Source: Sisyra terminalis (lineage: Eukaryota; Arthropoda; Insecta; Neuroptera; Sisyridae). Taken from it: a stretch of 64,000 bases of DNA. A model generated the notes under the pieces. The model was not told the DNA's origin. It saw only the letters and a list, made by a program, of their open reading frames with translations, and ran no database searches. The DNA is taken from NCBI GenBank assembly GCA_958496175.1, contig OY292275.1, positions 57,799,701 through 57,863,700 of the forward strand, given 5' to 3'. Positions 52,101 to 60,410 of the stretch are shown here, one piece after another; the stretch's first letter is position 1, and each line of letters opens with the position of its first letter. Position numbers and translations under genes: made by a program.

Positions 52101-53652
52101 TCGTTCTCCTGTTATTTATTCTTCGTGATTTAGACGAACAAACGACAAATAATGGAATGAGCAAAAAAAATTTGAAAAATCAAAAGTCTAGGGGTTCATT
52201 TTAGGGAGTTACACTGATTTAATTTAAGATCATATCTCAAGTATTATTTGAAATTAAGGATATATCTCGGGATATTCATTAACTTTATAAAAACATTATT
52301 TTTACCAACAAATATTATACTATAGCATAGAAAAAAAGACTGAGTTACAATAACAAAAAAGCGAAGAACCAATAACAATTCAATACATAAAGTTGATCAT
52401 GTTTCTTAGCGATAATGCGCTAATGGTGGCCGAAAAAATAACTAAACCATGTCTGAATTTTTGAGGATATGTAAACTAATAAATTGCCTATTTTGTTCGT
52501 TCTCTTGTTATTTATTCTTCGTGATTTAGACGAAGAAATGTAGAACTTACACTAAGAAACGAAGATCAATGAACAAACGAAAAACATTGACGAACAATGG
52601 AATGAAAAAAAAAATTTGAAAAATCAAAGGTCTAGGGGCTAACTTTAGGGAGCTATACTGATTTAATTTAATATCATATCTTTAGTATTGAATGAAATAT
52701 CTCGGGATATTCATTCACTTTTATCAAAAAAATTATACTATAGCATAGAAAAAAGACTGAGTTCTGAAAAAATCGATTACATACTGCTGGTTGATGACGA
52801 GAACGATGAATTACTTCGTATCATATTTTTGCGTCTCGAACTAATTCTCATCGAACTCCTAATGAATCCTTCGTGTCGTAAAAACGGCTTAAACGATCCT
52901 CCATTTCCAGCACTGGCACCGTTATTTCCACGTTTCGTTCCACTAAATTCAGCACTGATACGATCTACAATATCGTTTCGATTCGTCGCACATTCCCGTA
53001 GTTTCACATTATCGATAGAATTCACCACAGATAGCGGTCGAACGTCCCTAATGGACTTCACTTGAAACACATCGTCCTCGTCGCCATCATTATTCCTGAC
53101 GGGAATTTGCAGAATAGCGGCCGCTTTGCGGGGAATCACCGCGGGAATATCACTCGAAAAGTTTGCCTCTTCGTAGATCACTTTGGGATCATCTTTGGCT
53201 TTGTGTTTGTGGAGGAACTTGTGGAGTTTGACCGGATTTTTTGGGATGAAGTGGTTTAGCGTTGATGAGGTTTTGAGCATATTTTCGTTTTGGGGTAGAT
53301 TGGCAGATTTTGTGGGTGATTTTCGTTGGCGGTGGAAAGCATTTTCTTTGAGCTCATCCGCGATGGGTCGTTGGACGGGAATGATTGCTGCGTGGATTTG
53401 GTCCAAATTGTCATCCTCGGAATCGTCACCCACGTGGTGGTCGTGCAACAATAGGTCCGACGTGGAAAAACTTTTGTCCAGACTTGTCAACTTATTGTTG
53501 AGCCATCGCGAACCAATTTGCTTGAGCGATGCTCGGACCGATCGCGACCGCCGCAATCCATTTGATATCACTCCATTTCTTCGCAACTCGATCACTTCCA
53601 TGCTTTTCTTTTTTCGCGTTTTTGTCGGAGAGTTTTTTTGCACTTTCACCAT
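19200..53652 (-). CDS. wake: ANKFN1 / wide awake orthologue (ankyrin, FN3 and RA-like domains)
   Basis: Ten minus-strand exons join in phase: 52785-53652 (ATG), 33812-33994, 33569-33647, 33397-33500, 22728-22895, 22462-22671, 22217-22405, 21938-22154, 21204-21830 and 19200-21144 (TGA), giving about 1529 residues. Drosophila WAKE is a clock-output protein that promotes sleep onset and acts with GABA-A receptors; mouse ANKFN1/NMF9 has related neural roles. Visible domains: a basic N-terminal exon (1-289); ankyrin repeats (about 345-410: ALFAAIEHGHLEKARTILES, NADGLSPLDVAVLSNNRPLA); and a linker LNNHLNGLLSEAEIRLQELG. Next is FN3 (about 490-600: PPDPPQVVQLDIT, QWATRSDFSNICG, FITDLNPGTRYYFRAACG), then the diagnostic middle region (GVYLACILYHEDKVLVTNEE, YHWLMKVACTWDDVKSLR). 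A Ser-rich stretch follows, then a C-terminal RA-like domain (about 1416-1510: LQVYAAYETGLASGTSLKLHV, PVYTSDKLRNFCLVAVIGA). The C-terminal 32-kb core is certain; the N-terminal exon is joined by phase and strand only. Confidence 0.9.
22896..22989 (-). CDS. Possible alternative start of wake immediately upstream of an internal acceptor
   Basis: The long transcript should enter this exon at the acceptor gattctgtttcag (exon start 22895), because this gives GAREGNQF-SCSEKLNNHL in phase, matching other ANKFN1 proteins. The frame nevertheless stays open upstream to an ATG at 22989, adding MFLYTIKRKITQKLHHHDED and DTVNLSDDSVS. An in-frame TGA lies four codons before that ATG. This would make a short form lacking the ankyrin repeats. 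It may be a chance open stretch inside the intron. Confidence 0.3.
24721..25686. mobile_element. Non-autonomous DNA transposon with 27-bp terminal inverted repeats
   Basis: The left end AGGGTAGAGTGGGGCTTAAA at 24722 is the near complement of the right end ending ...ATCCCATCCTACCCTA at 25686. The flanking duplication appears to be only TA. Inside, several copies of a motif like AAAGGTCC occur in both orientations, including the palindrome GGTCCACGTGGACC's core near 25103-25112. No transposase is encoded. It lies in the 10.5-kb wake intron. Confidence 0.65.
26245..26426. repeat. Foldback (hairpin) element, about 85-bp arms
   Basis: The sequence reads almost identically on both strands: TTTTTTGTGACAGAAAAACT at the left is mirrored by the right end at 26409-26426, with its centre near 26340 (ACTTACATAAGT). 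It is probably a MITE or the scar of an inverted duplication. Confidence 0.75.
26430..26625 (+). mobile_element. LINE ORF2 C-terminal tail remnant
   Basis: One frame reads ILRFFGLIAHQETIEKLMVK then GRPVEKRKRGRSPIQWTNVV. This is the basic 'FGH..R....K....G...GKRRRGRP..RW' tail found at the end of many insect non-LTR retrotransposon ORF2 proteins. The usual FGH is FGL here. It ends at a TGA near 26623. The clade is uncertain. Confidence 0.55.
27670..27900 (-). mobile_element. Second LINE ORF2 tail remnant of the same family
   Basis: On the minus strand the frame reads RIICRFFGL, then after a frame change MEKLMIQRRPKGKSRRRSPT. This resembles the remnant at 26430-26625 (IEKLMVKGRP..KRKRGRSP). 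It is frameshifted and truncated. Confidence 0.45.
28320..29317. mobile_element. Large palindromic hAT-like MITE, about 490-bp arms (copy 1)
   Basis: The left arm is repeated in inverted orientation across nearly the whole 998 bp, with the centre near 28820. It starts TAGACTG and ends CAGTCTA. It is flanked by 8-bp repeats differing at one base (ATATTTGT at 28312-28319, ATATTTAT at 29318-29325), the size produced by hAT transposases. No ORF of note is present. It belongs to the same family as the element at 54226-55241: same ends, same TSD size, and a shared subterminal stretch ACAATATTTTCGATAT. Confidence 0.82.
29930..31010. other. Non-repetitive intronic stretch of wake
   Basis: Base composition is less extreme and I see no transposon ends. 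Two overlapping open frames (30122-30313 on + and 30237-30551 on -) lack splice context or a recognisable product. A conserved regulatory block in the intron is possible but unproven. Confidence 0.3.
32090..32487. mobile_element. Inverted-repeat element with hammerhead-like motif (copy A1)
   Basis: Arms of about 180 bp (32090-32265 and 32310-32487) are inverted copies. Each arm carries CTGAGGAAGATTG-CTTGG-CAATCGAAA, in which GATTG pairs with CAATC. A shorter, rearranged relative lies at 59899-60233. No coding sequence is present. Confidence 0.7.
36110..36310 (+). mobile_element. LINE RNase-H-domain remnant
   Basis: The frame FTREQMKVIMNLIIVHCGLK followed by NHLYIIGVQ, and in another frame ECNALNE..RHREL, resembles the end of the RNase H domain of jockey/R1-group elements (TGHC.L..HL..IG ... 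ECPAL...R). It is heavily frameshifted. Confidence 0.45.
36773..37186. mobile_element. hAT MITE with CAGTGGTTCCCAA ends
   Basis: The left end CAGTGGTTCCCAA at 36773 and right end TTGGGAATGACGG at 37186 are imperfect inverted repeats of the widespread hAT type. Flanks ACCTAGCC and GCCTAGGC are a decayed 8-bp duplication. The inside contains runs like ATGACCC and GTGGGGC in both orientations and no ORF of note. Confidence 0.65.
38900..39365 (+). mobile_element. Tigger/pogo-like DNA transposon remnant
   Basis: Three related direct copies of a CCCCCGAAAATAAGCCCT-type terminal motif occur near 38916, 38970 and 39328. Between them a short frame ends IYDDVPEEDDMTVIE then TGA/TAA near 39257, resembling the acidic C-terminus of pogo-type transposases. 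Most of the element is deleted. Confidence 0.45.
40198..41454. mobile_element. Inverted-repeat element with an internal tandem duplication
   Basis: The left end CTAAACATGATTTCCACCA (40201) is mirrored by the right end at 41434-41450. The terminal repeats run inward about 110 bp, to the stretch complementary to GGAAAAGTCAATTTGGGG. The right terminal segment is present twice (about 40850-41120 and 41125-41450) as a roughly 280-bp tandem duplication. No transposase was seen. Confidence 0.65.
41454..41714. mobile_element. Inverted-repeat element with hammerhead-like motif (copy A3)
   Basis: Inverted arms start CATTAATGATTC at 41454 and end at 41714. The right arm carries CTGAGGAAGCTGCG...GGCGAAACGTTG at 41624-41655, and the left arm carries a mutated mirror copy. 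It abuts the previous element with no spacer. Confidence 0.6.
44351..45672. repeat. Satellite-like tandem array, period about 405 bp
   Basis: Units start near 44351, 44757 and 45160 (with the shared block ATCTAAAA.CTGCC..TAATGGG), and a fourth begins inside the unit near 45361. The third is internally shortened to about 200 bp. Units differ by scattered substitutions. One frame of unit 2 (44791-44994, 67 codons) is open but is not open in the others, so it is not a gene. Confidence 0.75.
45728..45860 (+). mobile_element. Jockey-like LINE fragment
   Basis: The + strand reads GVELWNSASKSDIKIIESMQ, closely matching the post-RT segment of the nested LINE at 13584-14517 (GIELWGSASKSSIKLIEATQ). 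It continues QLADVP, cognate to LADAPWYV. Only this short piece remains. Confidence 0.6.
46261..46591. mobile_element. Inverted-repeat element with hammerhead-like motif (copy A4)
   Basis: Arms start AATTAATAATGTTCTTGGGA and are mirrored up to 46591. Both arms carry the motif in opposite orientations: the right reads CTGAAGAAGTTGG...CCAACGAAACGTTG (46485-46520), and the left (minus strand, 46324-46362) reads CTGAAGAAGTTG...CAACGAAACGTTG. The paired flanks (GTTG/CAAC) are kept although the loop sequences differ. Confidence 0.68.
47585..48170. repeat. Tandem duplication, two units of about 290 bp
   Basis: The block starting GGAATTTTAGCTGACTAAT (47594) recurs as AGAATTTTAGCTGACTAAT (47882). Similarity continues through AAGCTCTACGAAAAAGTTT and TCAAATCATAGTATCTTAAT to the ends. 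The units differ by small indels. No coding function is seen. Confidence 0.7.
50446..51003. mobile_element. Palindromic foldback element, about 265-bp arms
   Basis: The arms 50446-50716 and 50737-51003 are inverted copies at over 90% by eye. A short unique centre is flanked by GGCGGATTCT and AGAATCCGC. Mirror-image open frames in both arms read FGYYGFS/FFLRDFPNPRVVQSSYC. Because they are the same strand-symmetric sequence, they do not support a gene. Confidence 0.72.
51270..52763. repeat. Satellite-like tandem array, period about 400-440 bp
   Basis: A partial unit is followed by units starting at the GTCTAGGGG box near 51392, 51792 and 52186, then a final partial from 52630. Shared blocks include GACTGAGTTACAATAACAAA, AAGCGAAGAACCAATAACAA and GATCATGTTTCTTAGCGATA. 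Unit 3 has an insertion of about 45 bp. The last unit ends at 52763, just 21 bp from the splice donor of the wake N-terminal exon. Confidence 0.8.
52785..53652 (-). CDS. wake: N-terminal coding exon joined to wake (also listed within the gene)
   Basis: This open exon of 289 codons begins at the first ATG after an in-frame TGA 18 codons upstream, and ends at a consensus GTATGT donor in phase with the ankyrin exon at 33994. The product is basic and low in recognisable domains: a Lys-rich start (VQKNSPTKTRKKKSMEVIEL), RRSRSVRASLKQIGSRWLN, an acidic patch GDDSEDDN, and a Ser/Arg-rich end. Codon pattern is clearly coding over its length. Its linkage to wake rests on strand, phase and the absence of another downstream acceptor I could find; it could belong to a different gene. 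Confidence 0.7.
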
Positions 53653-54225
53653 AATTATGTCGTTACGTTTCTCATCAATAGCAACTATGTTTAATAGATT
53701 CCCTCGTCATTGGCATATCGCTCGATGCGGATTATTCAAATCTACATATGGAAAGACACATATACACTAATCAAGTTTCTGAATAACGAAAAAAAAAAAA
53801 ACAAGTAAAAAGTCTTGAGAACAATTTTCTTCCAATTCACACAAAACTATAGAAATATACAAAAGGGAAAGTTTCCATACGTATTTCCCATTTATGTACA
53901 ACACAATAGAAATTTTAAGGTAATTTATTTTCTCATTTGTTATAAAATTAAACGCGAAAAAAAAACGGGAAACTATCGTTTTCTTTTTATCGGTACTTTA
54001 TTCAGATTATTTCTCATTTTTTTTAATGATTAATAACACTGAACTAACCACAGACAGAGGTCTCGAATATTTTATGATTCTATGAAAACCAGAAAAATTA
54101 TTTAAAAAAAAACCACAAAAAAAAATTCATGTATTTTTTTTAACCGCAAATTTTATAGCTTTAAGTTTCAAATCAACATTACTGAATTCTGCATTAATGA
54201 AACTACGTCTTACCATAGTAAACAC
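53653..54225. promoter_or_regulatory. Presumed upstream region of wake
   Basis: The region directly 5' of the presumed wake start codon. An in-frame TGA and no ATG precede the start, so the 5' UTR begins here. No clear TATA or Inr element stood out against the AT-rich background. Confidence 0.3.
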
Positions 54226-55241
54226 TAGACTGGGCCAAAAAAAATCGACTATTTTGTTTTTTTGAAAAGTATATCGAAAATATTGTTCAAGGTGACAAAA
54301 AAAAAATATCGGGAAGGTTTGAGCCCTTAATATTAATATTAAGAGGTCTATCATCTTTAATTTCGATATTTGATTTTTGTTTTCATTTTTGCGTCAATGC
54401 TGTCAAAACTATCAAGGTAAAAAAAATTATCTGCACATATATTTATGGAAAATTAAATTCCCTACAAAATATGTCTGTTTGAAAATTTCTGGCAAATACG
54501 CCCTTTCCGAATAATCAAGCTTCAGACATTGATATGATTTTTAGATTTATATTCTGTATTTTGGAATTTTTTAACTAACAAACAAATAAATATATTAAAA
54601 ATATAGATTCTTAAAGGGAATTTAATGCTCTACAAAAAAGGTCTCTTAACGTTTTTACATAAAATCACTCTTTCAAAATTGGTTCAAGAATGAAAAAAAC
54701 AATAACTTAATTTTTTCTTCAACTTTAATTAATAACATTCATTAATAAGCTAGCAAAAAAGGATAATGTTCCACGCAAATGAACAACTTTTGAAAAAGTG
54801 ATTTCATGTAAAAACATTAAGAAACCTTTTTTGTAGAGCATTAAATTCCCTTCAAGAATCTATATTGTTCATTTCTATATATTTATTTGTTAGTTAGTTA
54901 CAAAATTCCAAAATAAAGAAGATAAATCTAAAAATTATATCAATGTTTAAAGCATGATTATTCAGAAACGGCGTGTCTGGCAAAAATTTTCAAAGAGACG
55001 TTTTTTGTAGAGAATTTAATTTTCTATAAATATATGTGCAGATAATTTTTTTTACCTTGATAGTTTGAGAGCATTGACGCAAAAATGAAAGCATAAATAA
55101 AAAATCTAAATTAAAGATGATAGACCTCTTAATATTAATATTAAGGACTCAAAACTTCGCGATATTTTTTTTTGTCACCTTGAACAATATTTTCGATATA
55201 CTTTTCAAAAAAAAAATAGTCGATTTTTTTGGCTCAGTCTA
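54226..55241. mobile_element. Large palindromic hAT-like MITE, about 490-bp arms (copy 2)
   Basis: It starts TAGACTGGGCCAA and ends TTGGCTCAGTCTA, with inverted arms meeting near 54740. The 8-bp flanks GTAAACAC (54218-54225) and GTAAGCAC (55242-55249) differ at one base. Arms share internal blocks such as CTCTACAAAAAAGGTCTCTT, and the stretch CAATATTTTCGATATA is common to copy 1. No coding capacity. Confidence 0.85.
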
Positions 55242-55664
55242 GTAAGCACATATTAACTTAAAAAATAAAAATACCTTAAACATAAACTATTAAAGACAAA
55301 ACTTTATTCAAATAGTTTACTAAAAAAGTTTGAATTAACAGGTGTCATAACTTGTATATTTCTGGTCATTCCTCTGAATCCATTTTTAGGAATCAATATT
55401 TTCCTGCAAAACTATTCTTTGAATTTTCTTTTTGAGTAAATAAGTTGAGCAAAACTATTACGGTTTTGCAGATTTTTAATTCAGAAGATCTTGGCTTAAT
55501 GGTTGAATTCAGCTATTACTCTAATGCCCAATTTTGTATTTCAGGATTTAAGGAGAAATATTCCACATTACTCAAACTTATAATTATACTACAGTATTAC
55601 TCAAACTTGTCATTAACATGTCAAGAATAACAGAAGTAATTGTCAAAGGTTTCGAGGCCAAGAA

Positions 55665-55815
55665 ATAAACGACGGTTAAATTCCTAGACATTACTAACAC
55701 CTTCGATAAAGTTTAGCACGACGATTTCTTGCAAAAATTGAAGGAATTCGAAATCCCAACCAATTTACAAAGGATCCTCATGAATGAACAGTCGACAGAG
55801 CAAGGAATCAGCAGA
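55665..55815 (+). mobile_element. LINE reverse-transcriptase remnant
   Basis: The frame reads KFLDITNTFDKV, a stop in place of Trp, then HDDFLQKLKEFEIPTNLQRI. This matches the RT palm motif 'LDI.KAFD.VWH..L..KL...G.P..L..I' of jockey-group LINEs. The rest has decayed. Confidence 0.6.
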
Positions 55816-56384
55816 AATCGATGCTTTTTTCAATATTATTTAAAGTGTACACAAGTGATTTTGGCATTAATGAACATCTGATTCACTACGATAAACATTG
55901 GAAATGTTTTTAGTAACAACTTTGCGTTGCTACCCTGTAAAATTCGAAGAGCATACAATACCGAATTTGTATTCCTTCGGGTTTTTCGGCTTATCATTTC
56001 AATATAGACTTCGGAATAAAACATATTTTATAATTTTTTAAAAGTTCAAAAATTACTCTTATCATGTCTTTAGTACCACTTTGAAATAACTTATTCCAGA
56101 TAAATGATGATTGAATGGCTATAGGTTGAAAAACGAAATTATTTTCCGGTACTCATAATATATCACGAACGCTCAACAGCGAATGATAGATCGTTACCTT
56201 AACGAATTGGAAAACCATGATAACATAATACAGAATCGGAAAAAGACAAAAAGCCTAACTTCCCCAAGACCAAGTAAAATAAAAATTGTTTTGAAAAAAC
56301 ATTAAAAAAGAAATGAAAGAAATAAATATTCATTAATAAGCTAGTAAAAAAGGATAACGTCTCAAGCAAATGAATGTAAAAGGT

Positions 56385-56960
56385 TTAAAGAGAAAAACAC
56401 CTGTGCATAGCTGGGACCAGCTGATCCAGGGGAAATGCCACATTAAAAAGAAAAGTATAAGATATTTACAAATTCAAGAAATATGACAAAAAATGAACGT
56501 TTTAAATACTTTATGACAATGCCGCTAGAAAATAGAACATTAACATGGGATGGAAACGTCTAAACCAGTGGTTCTTAACTTTGTGGGAGGTACTGACCCT
56601 AATCAGTTTCATATGCACATTCACCGAAAAACAAATATTTATTTATAGATTTACTTATACATTTATATGTATTTATATATTGGTGCACAAAATGAACAAA
56701 ATCATTAGAAACCCGCCGAACCCGTGAGACTGACTCATTGATTCCTTGGGGTTCGATTGAACCAAAGTTAAGAACCACTAGTTTAAACAATGCCTAATGG
56801 AAACCTGCAGAAAGAGATGCAGAGGAAGACCAGCTCTAAGATGAGAATCCGAAATCGAAAAAGCGATGGCAGATAAAGATTGAAAAGAGAAGGATTTGAA
56901 CATACGAGAATTGTAAAAGATAGAAACGGGAAACTGAAGAATAAATGGGAGTTAATAAAC
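56385..56960 (+). mobile_element. LINE ORF2 tail remnant split by a MITE
   Basis: The left piece reads KRKTPVHSWDQLIQ. The right piece reads KRCRGRPALR, then ESEIEKAMADKD and GFEHTRIVKDRNGKLKNKW, the 'RRGRP..RW.dei......W...A.dR..W' tail typical of non-LTR elements. The hAT MITE at 56566-56780 separates them. Confidence 0.5.
56566..56780. mobile_element. hAT MITE with CAGTGGTTCTTAACTTTG ends
   Basis: This 215-bp element begins CAGTGGTTCTTAACTTTG and ends CAAAGTTAAGAACCACTA. The 8-bp flanks GTCTAAAC (56558-56565) and GTTTAAAC (56781-56788) differ at one base, as expected for a hAT insertion. No coding capacity. Confidence 0.85.
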
Positions 56961-56999
56961 TAACTATTGAAATATGGAAAAATATAAGCTTAAGATATT

Positions 57000-59427
57000 G
57001 GGACACAAGAATTTATCTTCTATATTCTATTTGAAGTCCACGACTAAGTCTTACGAAAAATATCTTAAGAAACCCAAATAGTTTCTTATTGAAGACTTAT
57101 CTTCAAATCTCCATAGTAAAATTTTTTTTTTTTGGTAAAATTAAACTTGATATTTATAAATCAGTGAACCCAAACAATTTTTTCTTGGCATCATCTCAAG
57201 TCGGTCGAAGTAATTATTGTGATACTAAAATGATGAACCATCCATAAAGCTCAATCTTAAACAATATTCGTTTGGCAATTAAATCGAGCGTAATTGAATT
57301 GGACCGAATAGCTAATTAGTAAAGTAGATAATTTGGCGAATATACATCACAAAATCAGACAATTTGATTTACGTCCTAACACAATTACGGGATTCATTTA
57401 ATTTGCACAACGAATTTAACAACGGTCCCCCTAGATATTATTCACTAAATTCACTCAACAGAATAAAACTTAATTATTCTAGTTTATAAAACATTTGAAA
57501 AAAAATCATATAGAAATTCCATCAACTACTAATTTTATATTCTAGCAATAGATATAATTAGTTGTTGAGGATGAAACGAGAGAATGTCGAAGCAAAAGAA
57601 AAGAGAAATATTCCGCTTGATTAAATACAGAATAATAATAAGTGATGAAGGAAAATATTTTCATTTCTAAGTACTCAATTTAATTTAATTTATTTATGAT
57701 GAGAAAATATATATATATACACATAATATTTTGTTCGACTTTCTGAATATAGTACACCTATACAAGTAACACAGAAATTGCGATATAGAATTTTGCAAAA
57801 TTAATTAACGCACTCGCGTATTTAACGTGAAGAATATTCCACGTTTTGTTGGTTAATTTCGACTGTTCAACATTGATTCAACGTTATACGTTGGCAAAAA
57901 TTTTGCAGAGAGCTCAATTAACAGCCCATTTAATTAAATGAGTTGAAAGACCATAACAGTGAAGTATGGTATAGTAAAAATAAAAAAAAAAAATATAAAA
58001 AAAAGGTTTCGTGATGTTGAAAATAAAATTGTTGTCTATTCATGACGATTCAATGGATGCTTGGGATTTTATTGTTTGAATTGTTTTTCCAGATGAATAG
58101 AAAATTTGTAATTTTCAAAATTGAAAGGTAAATTGGAGAATGGTTCAAATGATGAGATGATTGCTGTACAACAAAAAACGCCACCAATCAAATGGGGGAC
58201 GATTTAATTGTTGGGATAAGATGGGGACAATATATATTGTCAGCAGGTAGAGTGAGATGAATTTATACCAACAATAAAAAGTGGTTATTTTTTTTAGACT
58301 TTTCCATAAATATGTGTTTTCTAACGAATCATGGCTTCCTATAATAAACCTTTACGAGCTTTAGGTTGCTTCGTTCCGTTTTTTCAACAAAAACTTTGTA
58401 GGTATTCCTTTACAAAAAAAATAATTGTTTTTTTCATCCTTGAACACAAAAAAGCTCAAAGAAAAATAATATAATCCCTGTTGAGGAACATCAACATTAG
58501 GGTCATAATCCCGGCAAAGCAGAAATAGCCAAAACATTCTAGGAATGTTGATGATTCTTTAATTAAATTAAAGTCCCTAAGAAGAGTAAACAACCCTGCT
58601 TTAGTGGAATAGCATTGTGTCTTGCTTCTTATTAGATCGGTAAATTTTATTTTGCAAAATTTTAAATCATATACACAATGGTAATCTCCTTGAGAACCTA
58701 AATGCAAAAGTCTAAGTTTCAGCGATCAAACATTGCGACTGGTAAAAGACAGGAAAAGCACACCATAAGTTTCCAAGTTATACAAAGAGAAATGGAAAAT
58801 TGTTAGAAGTGCTATACGAAATGAACTTCAAAAGCAAAATACTAAATTCCTTATGGAAAAAATTAATTTAGTATTTTACGTTCATGTAGGTCAGGTATCG
58901 GGAGCCTGCGGCTCTTAAGACAATGGATTTTAGATGCCAAACTTTTGCACCAATTCAAAAAAAAATTGTTAGCCAAAATCAAGGAATGAAAGCTTTATAT
59001 AAAAAAAAAAAAAAAAAAAAAAACAAGGAAAAAGAGAAATTGATAGTTATAAAGACCACAGAGAAAAGAAAAGCATACGCAAATTTATTAAATCCTGGAT
59101 TTGAAGAACTCGGAAATTTACCATGAAGAAGTGGAGCCAGCTGAAGAGTGGGAAAATTTTTCAGGACAAGAAGACCAAGAGTTGAATAAATCAATTGTTA
59201 TTCTTTTAAATAAGTGATTTTTAAAGAAAGGGGAATCTACCAATATTGAAACTACTTCCATTATAAAAGTTACTAAGTTAAAAATAGTTACCAAGCAGTT
59301 CAGAAAAGAAAAACCCCCATTACTAATAGACCTAGCAGAGTTAAGAAAAGGCTTCAGCATATGGCACCATTTGCATACGGTACAAAGATTGATTGAAAAA
59401 TTAGTGGAATAAAATTACCATCTAGAT
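57000..59427. other. Unassigned intergenic DNA
   Basis: AT-rich sequence without credible exons. The stretch 57770-58270 looks single-copy. A 21-base A run near 59002 and a short open frame after it (EEVEPAEEWENFSG and QEDQELNKSIVILLNK, about 59127-59215) could be part of a retroposed or transposon-derived sequence; I do not recognise it. Confidence 0.35.
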
Positions 59428-59618
59428 CAATGGTTCTTTTTTCAGGATTCGATCGAAGCCCAGGAGTTTGGTGAGTCATTTTCGTGAATTCGGCAGATAT
59501 CCCGTTTTATCAATGTACAAATATATGCCTATGTTTTGAATTTAAAAAAATATTTTTATTTTCCCAAGAAAGGGTCGATTAATGTCCATTTGAAAATGAT
59601 AGGGGTCAAGAACCACTA
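59428..59618. mobile_element. Decayed hAT MITE
   Basis: The ends CAATGGTTCTT and AAGAACCACTA are inverted repeats of the CAGTGGTTCTTAAC type. Flanks ATCTAGAT (59420-59427) and TTCTAAAT (59619-59626) are a two-mismatch 8-bp duplication. Confidence 0.6.
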
Positions 59619-59739
59619 TTCTAAATCGCTTACAAAAGAGCTTTCGACTCTATTGAAACTTTAGCACTTTTCCACAACAATGGACAGGACTCGTATCGCT
59701 TTCAGATATTCCTATTTATGATACAGAAATCACCCGTAT

Positions 59740-60410
59740 AAAACAGTATTCTTATAACTCGGGATTTTTCCCATATAACGCGGGAATTTTCCATGTTATA
59801 TTTTTGTTTGCATAAGTTTTTAATTAAAATATTCCTAATTTAAATTTTGATAAAACGTAAATATTTCGTAAAATGGCATAGTTTTTCCTTAATATTCGAC
59901 TGTGTATACAATATATAGAATATATTGCGGTCTAATTTATGTAGTATAATTTAATATAATAATATATAAAAATCATACCATAAACATAAATTTGAACAGA
60001 AGTTCAAACAAAAATATTCGTGACGTATTGCCCAGATACGTATTTCGATTGCCAAGCAATCCTCTTCAGTGGTCATCAAGTAGTTTGGATCACTCAGATA
60101 CGAAATACGTATCTGGGCAATACGTCACAAATTTATGTTTACGGTATGATTTTTATATATTATTATATTAAATTATACTACATAAATTGGACCGCAATAT
60201 ATTCTATATATTCTATATATTGTATACACAGTATATCTGTTCAAAGTCAGCGAAAAATTCTAATTTTGCTTAATATTCGATTTAAGCTCCCATTAACGAG
60301 AAAAGTGAAATGTAAATTATTTATACATATCGTGATATAAAAGAAAGCTCGTAAATCGATTTTTTCGCCAACAATCCGGAACTAATCTACCGTGTTATAG
60401 AAGGGGAAAC
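59740..60410. mobile_element. Tigger/pogo-like MITE carrying a nested inverted-repeat element
   Basis: The left part has TTATAACTCGGGATTTTTCC and ATATAACGCGGGAATTTTCC; the right end has CTACCGTGTTATAGAAGGGG, an inverted relative. Such ATAACGCGG ends are characteristic of pogo/Tigger-type elements. The foldback at 59899-60233 is inserted inside. Confidence 0.4.
59899..60233. mobile_element. Inverted-repeat element with hammerhead-like motif (copy A2)
   Basis: Relative of the element at 32090-32487, sharing the ends (CTGTGTATACAATATATAG... and its mirror) and the block ATGACCACTGAAGAGGATTG on the minus strand. Here the right arm has lost the motif and the two arms meet at a rearranged centre containing ATACGAAATACGTAT. 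Confidence 0.65.

Larger units (their letters stand above)
33995..52784 (-). other. First large wake intron (18.8 kb), transposon-rich
   Basis: This intron joins the N-terminal exon to the ankyrin exons. The donor is GTATGT and the acceptor ctttttag, and the split codon is completed in phase. The identifiable repeats are listed separately. Stretches 34000-36050, 37190-38890, 42000-44340, 48180-49900 and 49980-50440 showed no gene. Of these, 37860-38640, 42650-43130, 43560-44140 and 48600-49140 are locally GC-richer and non-repetitive, and are the best places to look for enhancers. Confidence 0.7.

Noticed and set aside
44351..52763. Tandem arrays considered as CRISPR-like arrays.
   Set aside because: Units are about 0.4 kb with no spacer structure, and the genome is eukaryotic.
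53183..53770. 195-codon open frame on the + strand opposite the wake N-terminal exon.
   Set aside because: It is the antisense shadow of a real coding exon on the minus strand.
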